DNA of 43,500 nt from Cristatella mucedo (lineage: Eukaryota > Bryozoa > Phylactolaemata > Cristatellidae): assembly GCA_009760855.2 (NCBI GenBank), contig WPIO01000007.1:3462501-3506000 (forward strand). The letters are read 5' to 3'. Under the pieces are notes generated by a model. That model was not told the origin of the DNA. It saw only the letters and a program-made list of their open reading frames with translations, and searched no databases. Position numbers and translations under genes: made by a program. Shown here one piece after another: positions 10,364-20,464 of this stretch; position 1 is the stretch's first letter; each line of letters opens with the position of its first letter.

Positions 10364-10535
10364 ATCCAAGCTGATTTAACAGCCTCTATTTGTATAGCGA
10401 CAGAAGAATCTTTACGGCTTTTACCACTGCTTGCAGTGGCGATATAGGATTGCCCACGGCAGGAATCGAGCTCACGACCTCGAGACCAAGGTCATGAAAG
10501 CAACCGCTTTACCTAGTGTGCCATCACGGCTCACT
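10364..10535 (-). repeat. tRNA-derived SINE, copy 2, inserted in LINE-B
   Basis: Collinear with copy 1 over its full length. A-box-like TGGCACACTAGG is the complement of 10512-10523. The B box (complement of 10462-10472) reads AGCTCGATTCC, with two changes from consensus. The 3' end leads into an ATTTATTTATTT tail on the minus strand (10340-10366), which looks like a poly(ATTT) SINE tail. It splits the LINE-B linker from the endonuclease, so it is younger than that LINE. Confidence 0.8.
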
Positions 10536-11746
10536 CTAAATACGGATAGAATGAACGGGACCATGCTTGTCAAGAGCACTCTTGAATGTCATGTTCATTG
10601 CATCAGCGAGGGTATCGAGGCTGCCGGTCGAGTCCGAATGTAGATCAAGAAGACCTGCATCACAAACAGATTTCAAAAACGTGTCCATGTCAATGCTTTG
10701 TAAGTTACGTCGTTTGACAAGTTCGACATTACCCTGTACGTACAAGGGAGCAAGAAAGGTAAACGAGACCGAACAACGATCCGAGAGGGTCAGTGGGCAC
10801 ACCATACGGTCAGTGGACAGGACATCCTTAGTGATAACGAGATCTAGAATATGGCCACCGACGTGGGTGATATGATTAACGTGTTAGACCAAACCAAATT
10901 CTCCAGACAGTCAAGAAACGAGCGGACCTGGCTGTTGCTAGGATTGTCAACGTGAATACTGAAGTCTCCTACAATCAGTAATGGCCTGTAACATACACAT
11001 ATTTTAGCGAGGAACTTTGAAAACTCCTCAATAAACAAGTTTTGATAGCCAGAAGGAGGACGGTATATCACAACAGTGAGAGGCATTGTCTTTGATGGAG
11101 ACCTAATTGCAACCGACTCAAACGATGGCCCATGCGAGAAACTGCACATCTTATAGTCAAACGATTCGCGAACAACAATTGCAACTCCGCTACCAACCTT
11201 GTCAGAACGCATGGACTGATAGAATGAGAACCCGGGTGGAGTGGTCTCAAAAATACAGCTACTGGAACAAGGCGTCATCCAGGTTTCGATAAGCAGAAGT
11301 GCATCTAGCTTCTCCTGGACCACCTGATCGCGGATAAGTAACCCCTTAGTTTTTAGCGAGCGGACGTTTAGTAGGTGGAATTTAGTAGGCTGTCCAACAA
11401 CTGGGCGACGGCAATGAAGTGGCTTGTATTCGCGTCGGCGTGTATCCGACCCGGCGGACACGGGCCCTTCGACTTTGAATTGGAATTTGGTAACGGCAAC
11501 CGGTCGGCGTTTCACAACGTGCTGGGCCACGGCGGGTTGACTACTACCGTAACAAGTACTATTCAGTGCTTTAAACTTACGGGTCTTCGGTTTGATAGCC
11601 GAGCTGTTGACAGAGCGAACGCAGGATGCAGGGAGGTTCTTATTGACCCGCTGAAGAAGGCCCGCCGGTAGGTATCGACTAATAGCGACAGAGCACCTTA
11701 TGCTAAGCAGGTCCTGATTTGTGTAGCATGTCCGAGGATAGCTCAT
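10536..11746 (-). pseudogene. LINE-B AP endonuclease region
   Basis: ATG at 11746 opens a frame with a basic N-terminal segment (LLSIRCSVAISR, PVAVTKFQF) and then the APE-type endonuclease: FHLLNVRSLKTKG, DALLLIETWMTP, FSFYQSMRSDKVGSGVAI, VVIYRPPSG, LLIVGDFSIHVD. The frame is lost at about 10860-10880. The match continues in another frame from about 10875 with HVGGHILDLVIT and on to DKHGPVHSIRI at 10536, where the SINE interrupts. The endonuclease nicks target DNA to prime reverse transcription; this copy cannot make a full protein. Confidence 0.8.
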
Positions 11747-11904
11747 AAATAGTCACAGCAAAGATAGCAGCGGAATACCCGAAGGTATCACGGAGCAATC
11801 AGGTAAAGGTCCACACCGCGCTAGGAGTCGCCCGAGGCCTCTCTCTAGCGCGGGAAGGAATGACAATAACTATACACATTAGAGGATCTTCTTAGTGTAG
11901 TAGC

Positions 11905-12111
11905 AGTCAAGAGCAGCTACTTCCACTCTAATCACTTCCTCAACTGCCTTGCTGACTAAGCCATGCTGCACATTTTTCTTTGTGTTTTCAGACTATAATA
12001 GTAATAATACTTTTGATAAAGCGCCCTCAGAGAACTCAATCACTTTCTTGGCGCTTTATAATTGCTGTAAAGGAAGCACGATTGAATAGTTGGTGGTAGT
12101 ATGCTCAGCAA
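11905..12111 (-). mobile_element. Chimeric LINE-A tail / inverted LINE-B unit, copy 2
   Basis: Same composition as at 9045-9265: LINE-A 3' end on the minus strand (hairpin at about 12019-12055), a degenerate (ATT)n run and a LINE-B 3' segment in opposite orientation (11905-11990). Both copies start and end at nearly the same points. Confidence 0.6.
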
Positions 12112-12654
12112 ACAACAAGAATGAACGACTATTAATCTGGCTGAGTTTTCATATCAACGTTTCATTATACCTATACATTCATATATGCACTTATTTTCAT
12201 AAACATTTTCATTTTAAATGGTGTATTGAGTCCATTGAACTTAGTTATATCCTTTTTTGCATTTCAGCTCATTATCAAATTTGAGTCCGTTCCTCTTCTT
12301 TCATTGAAATATAAACCCGTAAACCTACTAAATTGAGTACTTAATAAGAAACTATGAAAAAGCTTTTAGCACGAGGTGAACTATTAGAACCTACTGACAT
12401 CTAAGCTCGGTAATCATGCAGTTCAAAATCCGTAGGATCTTCGCGAACTTCTTAATATGCTAAATTCCGCGTTTCACGACGTGATATAAGCAGCAAGTGT
12501 TTCAAAAATAGTTGAGATCTTCTTATTTTACTTAGGGTAAATATCAGCTAAATTCTCCTGATTTTGACTAGAAGAAACCAAAATCTTAGCTTCCTACAAA
12601 AGGCAAAGGCTGAAACTACCTTAAGCAGTGATGGGAGCGCAGAAAATAATAATA
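12112..12654. other. No recognisable feature
   Basis: AT-rich, without supported genes. The stretch lies between the LINE-B block and the tail of an old LINE-A relative. Confidence 0.45.
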
Positions 12655-13020
12655 AAAACTCTAATATTATTAGTAATACATTTGTGTGGCAACCTCAGGG
12701 AACCCTATCTTTTACGAGGCAGTTTGAATCTACTGTAACGGAAGAATGTGCTGCTGGTGACAAGCAAAGTGTCAGCACGGGAACAAGGCTAATGGTAGCA
12801 TGCATGCACAGTGTCAGCGTATTCGAGCACTGACGACGCACCTCACACGGACCCACTAAATGCTGTGGGAAGCATATGCGTTTTTAGCTTCTTTTTAATG
12901 TTGTCAAGTCACTGGCAATTTTAATGTATCTCTGAAGTGAGTTCTAAGATTTTTGATACTACTAACTAGATGTACGTATCCAAAGAATTTGAGATTATTT
13001 CGAGGCATTGAAAAGTGATT
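12655..13020 (-). mobile_element. 3' part of an old LINE-A relative (split element)
   Basis: Reverse-complemented, this matches the LINE-A C-terminus and 3' UTR with many substitutions: CTCAAATTCTTTGG, TTAGAACTCACTTC, GACTTGACAACATT, AGCATTTAGTGGGTCC, CACTGTGCATGC and a degraded hairpin and ATT tail at about 12655-12720. The rest of the same element lies at 15434-18110, on the far side of the inserted plus-strand LINE-A. Confidence 0.7.
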
Positions 13021-13065
13021 TGACTCATGAAAGCTGATGGTAAGACCTGTTTAAAGTTATTCTGA

Positions 13066-13512
13066 TTGTTATTTGACCGTAGCTCGCAAGAAATTACGTG
13101 CCTATGGACATCTAAACGCTTATCGCTTCGGGCTGCTGGGTCTCCCACGCCGGCGGCTGCCTTAGCTACGCCGGCGGCTAGTAACCTGCACGTTAGTTAT
13201 GATCGTCAGCAGCTGTTATCGCTTCGTCATCGCATATCAAATGCATTCCTAGATATTAATGTTGTTGCTAAGATTCATGAACTATGCATTACCAAAAGAA
13301 GAGCACCCTGTAGCCGCCGCGGTGGCCGGAACCGCCAGCTAAGACGCCGCTCGTTGGGCAGGAACTGCGAGCTGAGTACCCGCTCGTTTGGTATTTCTAG
13401 CATAGTCTCGAACCGCTCAGCACGCTCCCCCACATGGGTCACTGTAAATCTGGTCATCAGGCCTGTTATAACTCCATCGGCCAGACTTAGAGAAGATAGA
13501 CAAGATAGCTGA
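13066..13512 (+). pseudogene. N-terminal part of LINE-A ORF2
   Basis: A frame encoding a basic segment (YDRQQLLSLRHRISNAFLD, RRGGRNRQLRRR). It resembles in position and style the N-terminus of LINE-B ORF2 (NQDLLSIRCSVAISR). It ends in a stop at 13512, next to a 16-bp direct repeat. No endonuclease motifs follow. Confidence 0.5.
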
Positions 13513-13558
13513 ATTAGATTAGCAGAAGATAGACAAGATCAGGGAATCCATCCCTGCG

Positions 13559-15142
13559 ATGACAACCTCCCCACTAGAATGCTATTCCTCGGTTCCTGGC
13601 TATAACTCAATGTCTGCATTTAAGCAGGTCACTAGTGATCTAGTCCTAAAGTTCGTATCTCAATCAAAGAAGACAACAAGTCCTCTGGACCCTATTCCCA
13701 CTGTCCTGCTCCTACGTTGCATTGATCTGCTGCTGCCATGCATAACCAACATCATTAATATGTCATTAGCCTCAGGTCAGGTCCCAGCACCTTTCAAAAA
13801 AGCTGTAGTCAGGCCACTTCTCAAGAAGGCTACACTAGACCAAGAGAACTTGAGCAACTACCGCCCAGTCTCCCTTCTACCATTCCTATCAAAGACACTC
13901 GAACGGGTCGTGGCAGACCAGCTAAACACATATATCGAAACCCCACAGATTGCTTGTAAGTTCCAGTCTGGCTTTAGAGCTAATCACTCTACAGAGTCAG
14001 CATTGCTTCGGGTATACAACGACCTACTTAGGAATGCAGACATGGGTATAGTATCTCTGCTTGTTTTGCTCGATCTTTCGGCAGCTTTTGATACTATCGA
14101 TCACAAAGTTCTTATAGAGCGCCTCTCATCTCGCCTGGGCATCACTGGCACTGCTCTGTAGTGGTTCAAGTCCTATCTCAGTGGGAGACTCCTGAGTATT
14201 GACGTGAATGGACACAGATCATCTGAAGCACCTCTGAAATATGGAGTACCTCAGGGCTCCGTGCTTGGTCCGGTTCTTTTCACGGTTTATAATCTTCCTC
14301 TTGCTGATATGATTGCTAAGCACAATCTAGGCTTTCACTTCTATGCGGATGACACTCAGTTGTACCTTTGCTTTGATCCCTCCCAGCCTTCGAGCACCTC
14401 AAACTCTCTTAACTCACTTGCTGCATGTATTGATGACATCTGCACATGGATGGCTGCAAATTTTCTGAAACTAAACGATGATAAAAATAACTTACTAGTT
14501 ATGGGCAAACTCAGTGCGATTCACAAATTGGAAAGGCTGAAGCTCAAAATTGGCTCTGCCAGCATTACTCCAGTTGAATCAGCTCGAAATCTAGGTGTCA
14601 TATTCCAAATCGACCTCTCGTTTGACGACCATATCAGCTCCACTGTCAAATCTGCCTATTTTCAGCTTCATAACATTGCTAAAATTCGGGCTTGTTTAGA
14701 TAAGGATACCATGTCCAAGTTGGTCCATGCATTCGTGACATCCCGTCTCGACTTCTGCAACTCACTGCTCGCTGGCCTACCAGCATGTGCGATCAGGCGA
14801 TTGCAGCTGGTGCAAAACTCTGCAGGTAGGCTTGTCTGTCGTGAGCTTCGCAGTTGCCACATTACTCCACTTCTCGCCGACCTGCACTGGCTACCAGTCA
14901 AGCAACGGATCGACTTCAAGGTTTTGTCGCTCACTTTTAGGTCCCTTCATTCTATGGCTCCAGCCTATCTTTCAGAAGTACTACCCCATCAGGCCAAGCA
15001 TCGTACCACCTGCTTTTCGGAATCCAAGAGTCTTGAAATACCACGTACAAACCTTAAATCCTTTGGAGACCGTGCATTTAGTTCGTATGCTCCCAAAGCC
15101 TGGAACTCCTCCCGACCTGCGTCAGAACATCCCGTGACCTGA
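13559..15142 (+). pseudogene. LINE-A reverse transcriptase and C-terminal domain, one stop and one frameshift
   Basis: An element-encoded RT that would copy LINE RNA at a nicked target. One frame runs from 13559 to 15142 except for a TAG at 14159-14161, between AFDTIDHKVL and WFKSYLSG. Motifs in order: [80 protein letters not shown] (catalytic YADD at 14342-14353), LKLNDDKN, NLGVIF, LDFCNSLLAGLP, LHWLPVKQRIDFKV, KAWNS. The catalytic residues are intact. A one-base deletion near 15108, relative to 3115 in a sister copy, shifts the last ~30 codons. It is recently inactivated compared with the other copies. Confidence 0.85.
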
Positions 15143-15433
15143 CCAAATTTAAAAGGAACCTAAAAACACACCTATTTAGGACAGCATTTAGTGGGTCCCT
15201 GTGATTCGTCCTTGATGTGCTTATGCGTGCTGACACTGTGCATGCTGCCACTAACCACATTTGCATGCTGACCCTGTGCATGTCACCCCTAACCATGTTA
15301 TTCATTTTGTTTGTTTTTCAAGCATGATTTTACTTACCATTTAAGTGCATTTCCCTTTGCAGCAAATGTAAAGCGCCTAGAAAGAGATTAAGTTCTCTGA
15401 GGGCGCTTTATCACATGCATTATTATTATTATG

Positions 15434-18110
15434 GTACGATGCCTATTTTTTTGGGAAGTAGTTCTAACAGGTAGGTTGGATCCAGAAAATGAATGGAGCT
15501 AAAAGTGAGTGATAAAACCTTAAAGTCGATGCTCAACTCTATTCGGAGGGAGAGCAGGATTGACATAAGATCTAAGCAATTGCAGCACAGTTTCGTTTAT
15601 GCCTCCGTGAGATGAGTGACGCTTGAGAAGCTCAGGACGATGTGTTGATGATGTTTCGAAGGAATAGGATCAAACGCTATCGTACGATCAAGCACAACAA
15701 TCATTGAGAGCTGACCTAAGTCTGCGTTCTTGAGAAGGTCATTATACACCCGAAAAAATACTGACTCTGCAGATTGCTAATCTTTAAAACGAGACTGGAA
15801 CGTACTTTCTTGGGTGGAATTGTATATATACGAGTTCAGCTCGTCTGCCAATCCTCGCTCCAGTGTGTTTCATAGAAATGGTAGAAGTCAGATTTTGCGG
15901 AAGTTGTTCAAGTTTATTGGTCTAGTTATATTGTCTTAAATAGTGGCCTAGCAGCAACCTCTTAGAAAAGTTCAGGGACAAACCTGATGCTAAAGACAAA
16001 CTTACAATGTTATTTAGGCATGGCGGCAGCATATCTGTGCATCGTAGAAGTAGCGCCTTGAGAATATGGTGTGGAGGCTGGTAGTCTTCGTTGAATGAGA
16101 GATGAATCTCGGGATGAGGTCACATCTTTCTGGCCGCCTTGACTACAAAAATGGAGATGCTGCGTGGAATTGAGGGAGATGAGTCCTAGGGGTTGTTACT
16201 CATATACAGAAGCCCACTAGGAATTCGGCTACCTTATGGACGGACTCTCTGATCTTGTCTACACTGCTGACGAAGTAGCTAGATGTGCGATCACAGAGAT
16301 AACCTCAAGGATTGCTAGGTAAGGAGCTGACATGGGAGAGTTTAAAGAGGTAGTTGATCGATGACATCATGATTATTGGACTGTGCATCTCTGCTGCAAC
16401 AGTCTTTGTAATGAGGCTAGACCTGGTCTTTGCTAGGATAAGTGGGCACGATTTAAATTGCCCTTGCATGCCTGTCGACAGACTGTCAGTTCTGATTGTT
16501 TGTATAATTTCTCAAGCTTGGACTTAATAGACCTCGATATTTGAATGTCTGTGGTATACCGAACGCCATCTGGTGAAGGGTTAACAGTGTGCTTAGTTAT
16601 TTGTGCTAAATTGTAAGCATGTCGGCTAGTACCGTGCTGTAGCATTTTACTGATGATGACACGTCGGAAGTAGGACTGAGCAGAAGGGGTTAAGAAGATA
16701 CTTTCCTTGGACTATATCCATCTCAAGGGTCCTGACACTTCGCGATTTAAAGACGATTCTGAAAACTGACGGGCCCCAATGCTGCAGACTCAACGATACC
16801 AGCGAATGGTCTCATACTCACAAATCGGTAACTGTATGAGACGAAGGCCTACAGTTGTGGGAGTATATTCGATCGTGTTTAGACCCTTGCTGTGATTGGG
16901 TTCACTCGAATTAGCCGCAAGAGATAGTGAGTCGTTCTGCAATCGTAATTCGTCACTAAAAGAGTCAGTGGAGTCATTAAATGAACGTTAAATTCGCTTA
17001 GATTGAGGAAGGGAAAATTTCACTCGCAATGAATATAAATAGAATCATAAAACTTGAAAAACTGAAGGACTAGGTACCTTGGTGGCGGCAGATTACCGCC
17101 GCCATTACCAAATCTTGTTCAAGACGCGACATTCGTAAAACTGTTTCGAGTTGACTGCAAACTGCATAAAGGGCAGTGAAAGGGCAAGGACAACTCCGCC
17201 CCAGCTGTGTAGCTTTGTGGCGCTGGTTATGGCCTGGCGTTCAGTCGATTTCAGCTGGGTCTCTTTTAAAACGAACGTGCCAAGGGCATCGTCTAGATAA
17301 TGATGTTATAAATTATTAAGGGCCTGTGGCACATCGAATAACAGTTTGATTGGCAAACAAACATCAAGATTGGCCGCCGGACTATAGAACTTCTGATGAC
17401 AACGTTGCATAAATTCCGGATCCCGCCTGAGGGAGGCTGAGCCAGACGAGCTCGAGAGACAATTGCGGCGATACAAGCATTACGAGCACTTCTTTCCACC
17501 GGGCTGGCTGCGAGTGGGTCTCCTATGCGAAATGTCCAATTCGTGAACTCTGAAAGTAGGAAAAGCATCCAGAGATTCGTTTGGACGACGATAGCCAGAC
17601 GATAGTAGCACGAGATGGCAGACCCAATAGTAGGGAGGTGTAATCAACATTCGGTGAAGCCAAGGCCAACACGGGCGCGGTAGCGAAGGCCAGTAGATTG
17701 GCTGGTGCTTTCGACCACGGCGACGACACAAGTGATTCAAGCAGGTCACAAGCAGCCTGCGAAGCTACAGCCGCAGTCTGCTGGGGTGAGCAGATGCGAG
17801 CAGGTATCTTCGCCCATAAGGGTATCAGCTCGCTCTTCTCGACCCGTGACGCACAGTCGAGTCCTGCATTGGGCGATCCTTTGTTGTCGGCTGCAGGCGG
17901 TGACGACAACCGTTAAGGGTCTTCTGCAGCTACATAAATGAGGCTGTTAATTGATAACCTTAGGGTGGCAGGCTAACGAGAGCATGGAATTGGGGAGAGG
18001 CGTTTCAAGAGGTAACTATTCAAGTGTCCATAGGCATGTAATTTCGTACGCTCTACATTCTAGCAACGCATAGTTAAGCTTAAAGCAGGTCTTAGCTTAA
18101 GCGGTTCCAC
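15434..18110 (-). mobile_element. 5' and central parts of an old LINE-A relative
   Basis: On the minus strand from 18110: a 5' region resembling that of the plus-strand LINE-A, a low-complexity N-terminal region (17523-17909), and degenerate endonuclease (DDALGTFVLKETQLKS, HSWGGVVLAL, at about 17150-17310). A linker follows (SRSIKSKLEKLYK, at about 16500), then RT (FFRVYNDLLKNADLG, LDRTIAFDPI at about 15640-15780) and the start of the C-terminal domain at 15440-15540. The RT centre with the YADD box is missing. The element continues at 12655-13020. Confidence 0.7.
17880..17960 (+). repeat. Possible SINE 3' fragment
   Basis: GTTAAGGGTCTTCTGCAGC, TACATAAATGAGGCTGTTAA resembles the SINE 3' body in plus orientation (compare 3500-3543 and the reverse of 10371-10410). 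No Pol III boxes are present. Confidence 0.4.
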
Positions 18111-18436
18111 ATACGGTTTTCAAAAGAACTTATCCTCAATCTATAGCAATTATAGCCATCCATGGGCAGTTGCTGAAACTTTCCAAATCTCCACATGCCG
18201 CAAGGGCCAACCAGTTTCCAGATTTAGACCTTTGATCACGGCCTCCAGCTCAGCAAGGTTGATGTGAACTACCGTCGCTTGTAGTTTAACGTTCTACCAA
18301 CTGCACGTACGCAATAACACGTAAAACACAGAAGTGGGCTCACAATGACGCATATTCTCGCGGGCGCGCGTCACAGCTCCTGAATGCAGCCGTCCTGCTC
18401 TCAGCCGCCGACGTTCGAACTACTGTTACTCTATAG
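18111..18436. other. No recognisable gene
   Basis: The left part may be further 5' sequence of the old LINE. The rest, including a GC-rich patch at 18355-18420, is unassigned. Confidence 0.35.
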
Positions 18437-18613
18437 CAATGGTCCTCCACCTTCCTAGTGCCGGAACCCTTTGATACAGCTCCTCGTGTTTTGGCAAGCA
18501 CCAACTACAAAATTATTGTGTGCAAAATGAGGAAATGCGTTTTTTTCAGATGCTCTTAAGCGACCGCCCGTGAAACCCCAAAGAGGTCACGACCCACAGG
18601 TTGAAAACCATTG
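18437..18613. mobile_element. 177-bp hAT-type MITE with 8-bp target-site duplication
   Basis: Termini CAATGGTCCTCCACC and, reversed from the right end, CAATGGTTTTCAACC form imperfect inverted repeats. They are close to the CAGTGGTTCTCAACC ends of Charlie-like hAT elements. The inner part (CTAGTGCCGGAACCCTTTGA) also fits that group. Flanks CTCTATAG (18429-18436) and CCCTATAG (18614-18621) form an 8-bp duplication with one difference, as expected for hAT transposition. It is too short to encode a transposase. Confidence 0.8.
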
Positions 18614-18621
18614 CCCTATAG

Positions 18622-19112
18622 GTTGCCACTCGCCCTCATTAGCCACTTCCCCATAAACCGGCATGGCACATAATCCAGAGGCGGCGCCGTAACTTAGCTG
18701 GGTCATAAACGGAGGGCTTGCTCAGAAACAGGCCACAAGGTTAAAATATGACCACAGACGCCGTCTGCCCATACGCTTACAGCGTGGCATTAAATCAGTC
18801 ACAAGCATTTCAGCACATTCTGGTTAATTGCCAAAGAAAGCGGCGTTTTCTTGGCGACAACGTTTCTTCATGCTAAAATGGGTGCTTGCCCATTGTGCAA
18901 TAAATGATCAGTACACACCGTACCAAGCCCTGCAACACCCATTATCGCGTTACATTCAGTCATCACTCCACATTCAGCGGACGCTCGAACGGCGACCGCG
19001 AGCTGCAAGCCCTTTGAAATTGGAAAAGTCTGACAGGGATTAAACCGTGTAAACTCATCACTTTCCGGGAGGACCGATAGACGCTGTGTCCTCACCTAAG
19101 CAGAACAGATTA
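18622..19112. other. No recognisable feature
   Basis: Mixed-composition sequence. Short open frames on both strands show no domain I recognise. Confidence 0.45.
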
Positions 19113-19575
19113 CTTGCAATGGCCATCAACAGATAACAGGATAGCCTACCTATCTTATCTATTACCCCGCCAGCCAAGACATCGTACCACCCGCTTTTCT
19201 AAATTAATCCGTTTAGCTATACCTCGAACGAACCTCAAATCCTTCGGAGACCGTATCTTTAGTTCGTATGCTACCAAAGTGCGGAACTCGCATCCGACTG
19301 ACGTCGCGGCATCCCCCGACTTGACGACATTTAAAAAGAAGCTAAAAACGTACATACTTCTTAAAGCATTTCGTCGGTTCTTGTGGTTTGACCTTTATGC
19401 GCTGATTCGCGCTTAACCTGTGCATGCAGTGCATGTCGCCCTAACCATGTTTTACTGGAAGACACTATGCATATTACCACTAATCATTGACAATGCTTTC
19501 CTTACAGAATATGTAAAGTGCCCAGAAAGAGATCCAGTACTCTGTTGGCGCAACAAAAATGCATTAATATTATAA
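19113..19575 (+). mobile_element. Diverged LINE-A 3' fragment
   Basis: The frame at 19114-19416 encodes a LINE ORF2 C-terminus: YLLPRQPRHRTTRFSK, IPRTNLKSFGDRIFSSYA, SPDLTTFKKKLKTYI. A 3' UTR follows, with a degraded hairpin at about 19515-19550. It is more diverged than the copies at 2848 and 13040. Confidence 0.75.
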
Positions 19576-19840
19576 CTTGACTTGACTATGGAGCTCACAT
19601 GCTCTAGTGGCGAGAGCTCATTGTGGAGCAGGAAGGTCACCGATTGCTAGTCGACACTGCAGAAAATATGCTGGCCGATGCCATTTTGAAAGGTAGGCTC
19701 TTCACACCTTCCTGAATACCCTCTATGTTCGTTCCTACCCAAATCAAAGAATTAAAAAGCCGAGTCATGCAAATTATCTGCAACTGCAATAACTCCCAGC
19801 CTGGCTCCAGAGCGAAATTCGCAATTTTCCCGTGAGTCCC

Positions 19841-20152
19841 GTAAGTAAAGGAGTGATGGCGAAACTAGCAGCCATCACGCCCTATCACATTTTTTTTTAC
19901 TGTTTTCGTCTTCTCGCTCGCGAGATGAGTAGTATTTAATTTCTTTAAAAGTCAGACGAATGCATGAGGCGGTGCGTGCGTCTGATGGCCAGCGAAAGAT
20001 CAGAGCAGGGAAGCAAGGTACCCATGTTGCTGTTGGTCAGTTATAGATCACCAACAACTTGAGGCAACTGACTTAATTTTTTGTCTGGCACAGTACCATC
20101 TGGCATTATGTGAAGGATTCAGGGGGCGGCCAATCCAAGTAACCGCCCTTCT
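19841..20152. repeat. 312-bp direct tandem duplication, unit 1
   Basis: This unit begins GTAAGTAAAGGAGTG and repeats immediately at 20153. By eye the two units differ at 2 of 312 positions (G/A at 19871 vs 20183; T/C at 20099 vs 20411). Within it are a strong hairpin (GTGATGGC...GCCATCAC, 19853-19878) followed by nine Ts at 19890-19898, and further stems: TCTCG/CGAGA, CAGACG/CGTCTG, GTTGGT/ACCAAC and GGGCGG/CCGCCC. Confidence 0.9.
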
Positions 20153-20464
20153 GTAAGTAAAGGAGTGATGGCGAAACTAGCAACCATCACGCCCTATCAC
20201 ATTTTTTTTTACTGTTTTCGTCTTCTCGCTCGCGAGATGAGTAGTATTTAATTTCTTTAAAAGTCAGACGAATGCATGAGGCGGTGCGTGCGTCTGATGG
20301 CCAGCGAAAGATCAGAGCAGGGAAGCAAGGTACCCATGTTGCTGTTGGTCAGTTATAGATCACCAACAACTTGAGGCAACTGACTTAATTTTTTGTCTGG
20401 CACAGTACCACCTGGCATTATGTGAAGGATTCAGGGGGCGGCCAATCCAAGTAACCGCCCTTCT
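20153..20464. repeat. 312-bp direct tandem duplication, unit 2
   Basis: Second unit, same length, no indels. One of its two differences removes the loop-closing pair of the first hairpin. It ends at ...CCGCCCTTCT, after which the sequences flanking the two units diverge. Confidence 0.9.

Larger units (their letters stand above)
7890..11925 (-). mobile_element. Nearly full-length LINE-B retrotransposon (L2/CR1-like) with nested insertions
   Basis: Reading the minus strand from 11925: a 5' region, then an ATG at 11746 opening an ORF2-like frame with an AP-type endonuclease (LLNVRSLK, LIETWM, GDFSIHVD, and HVGGHILDLV after a frameshift). A linker follows, then a reverse transcriptase ([33 protein letters not shown]) and the C-terminal domain ending in LWNSLPQ. 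The 3' UTR runs to 7890. It is interrupted by a SINE (10364-10535), a LINE-A tail (9575-9646) and a chimeric LINE unit (about 9045-9265). Several stops and frameshifts are present. It belongs to the Jockey-superfamily type with APE endonuclease and no LTRs. Confidence 0.85.
13040..15433 (+). mobile_element. LINE-A retrotransposon with 5' region, RT and 3' end; endonuclease deleted
   Basis: The best-preserved LINE-A. The 5' region (about 13040-13150) matches the 5' end of the old minus-strand relative at about 18030-18110 (TAAGACCTG, GAAATTACGTGCCTATGGACA). It encodes the start of ORF2 (YDRQQLLSLRHR, at 13199 on), then jumps within about 110 bp to the linker (KIDKIRESI) and a complete RT, C-terminal domain, 3' UTR, hairpin (15371-15408) and (ATT)n tail. 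The roughly 230-residue APE endonuclease expected between them is missing. Confidence 0.8.

Noticed and set aside
13559-15142. LINE-A RT as a host reverse transcriptase gene
   Set aside because: The motif order, C-terminal LINE domain, hairpin and ATT tail show it is a retrotransposon, with an in-frame stop.
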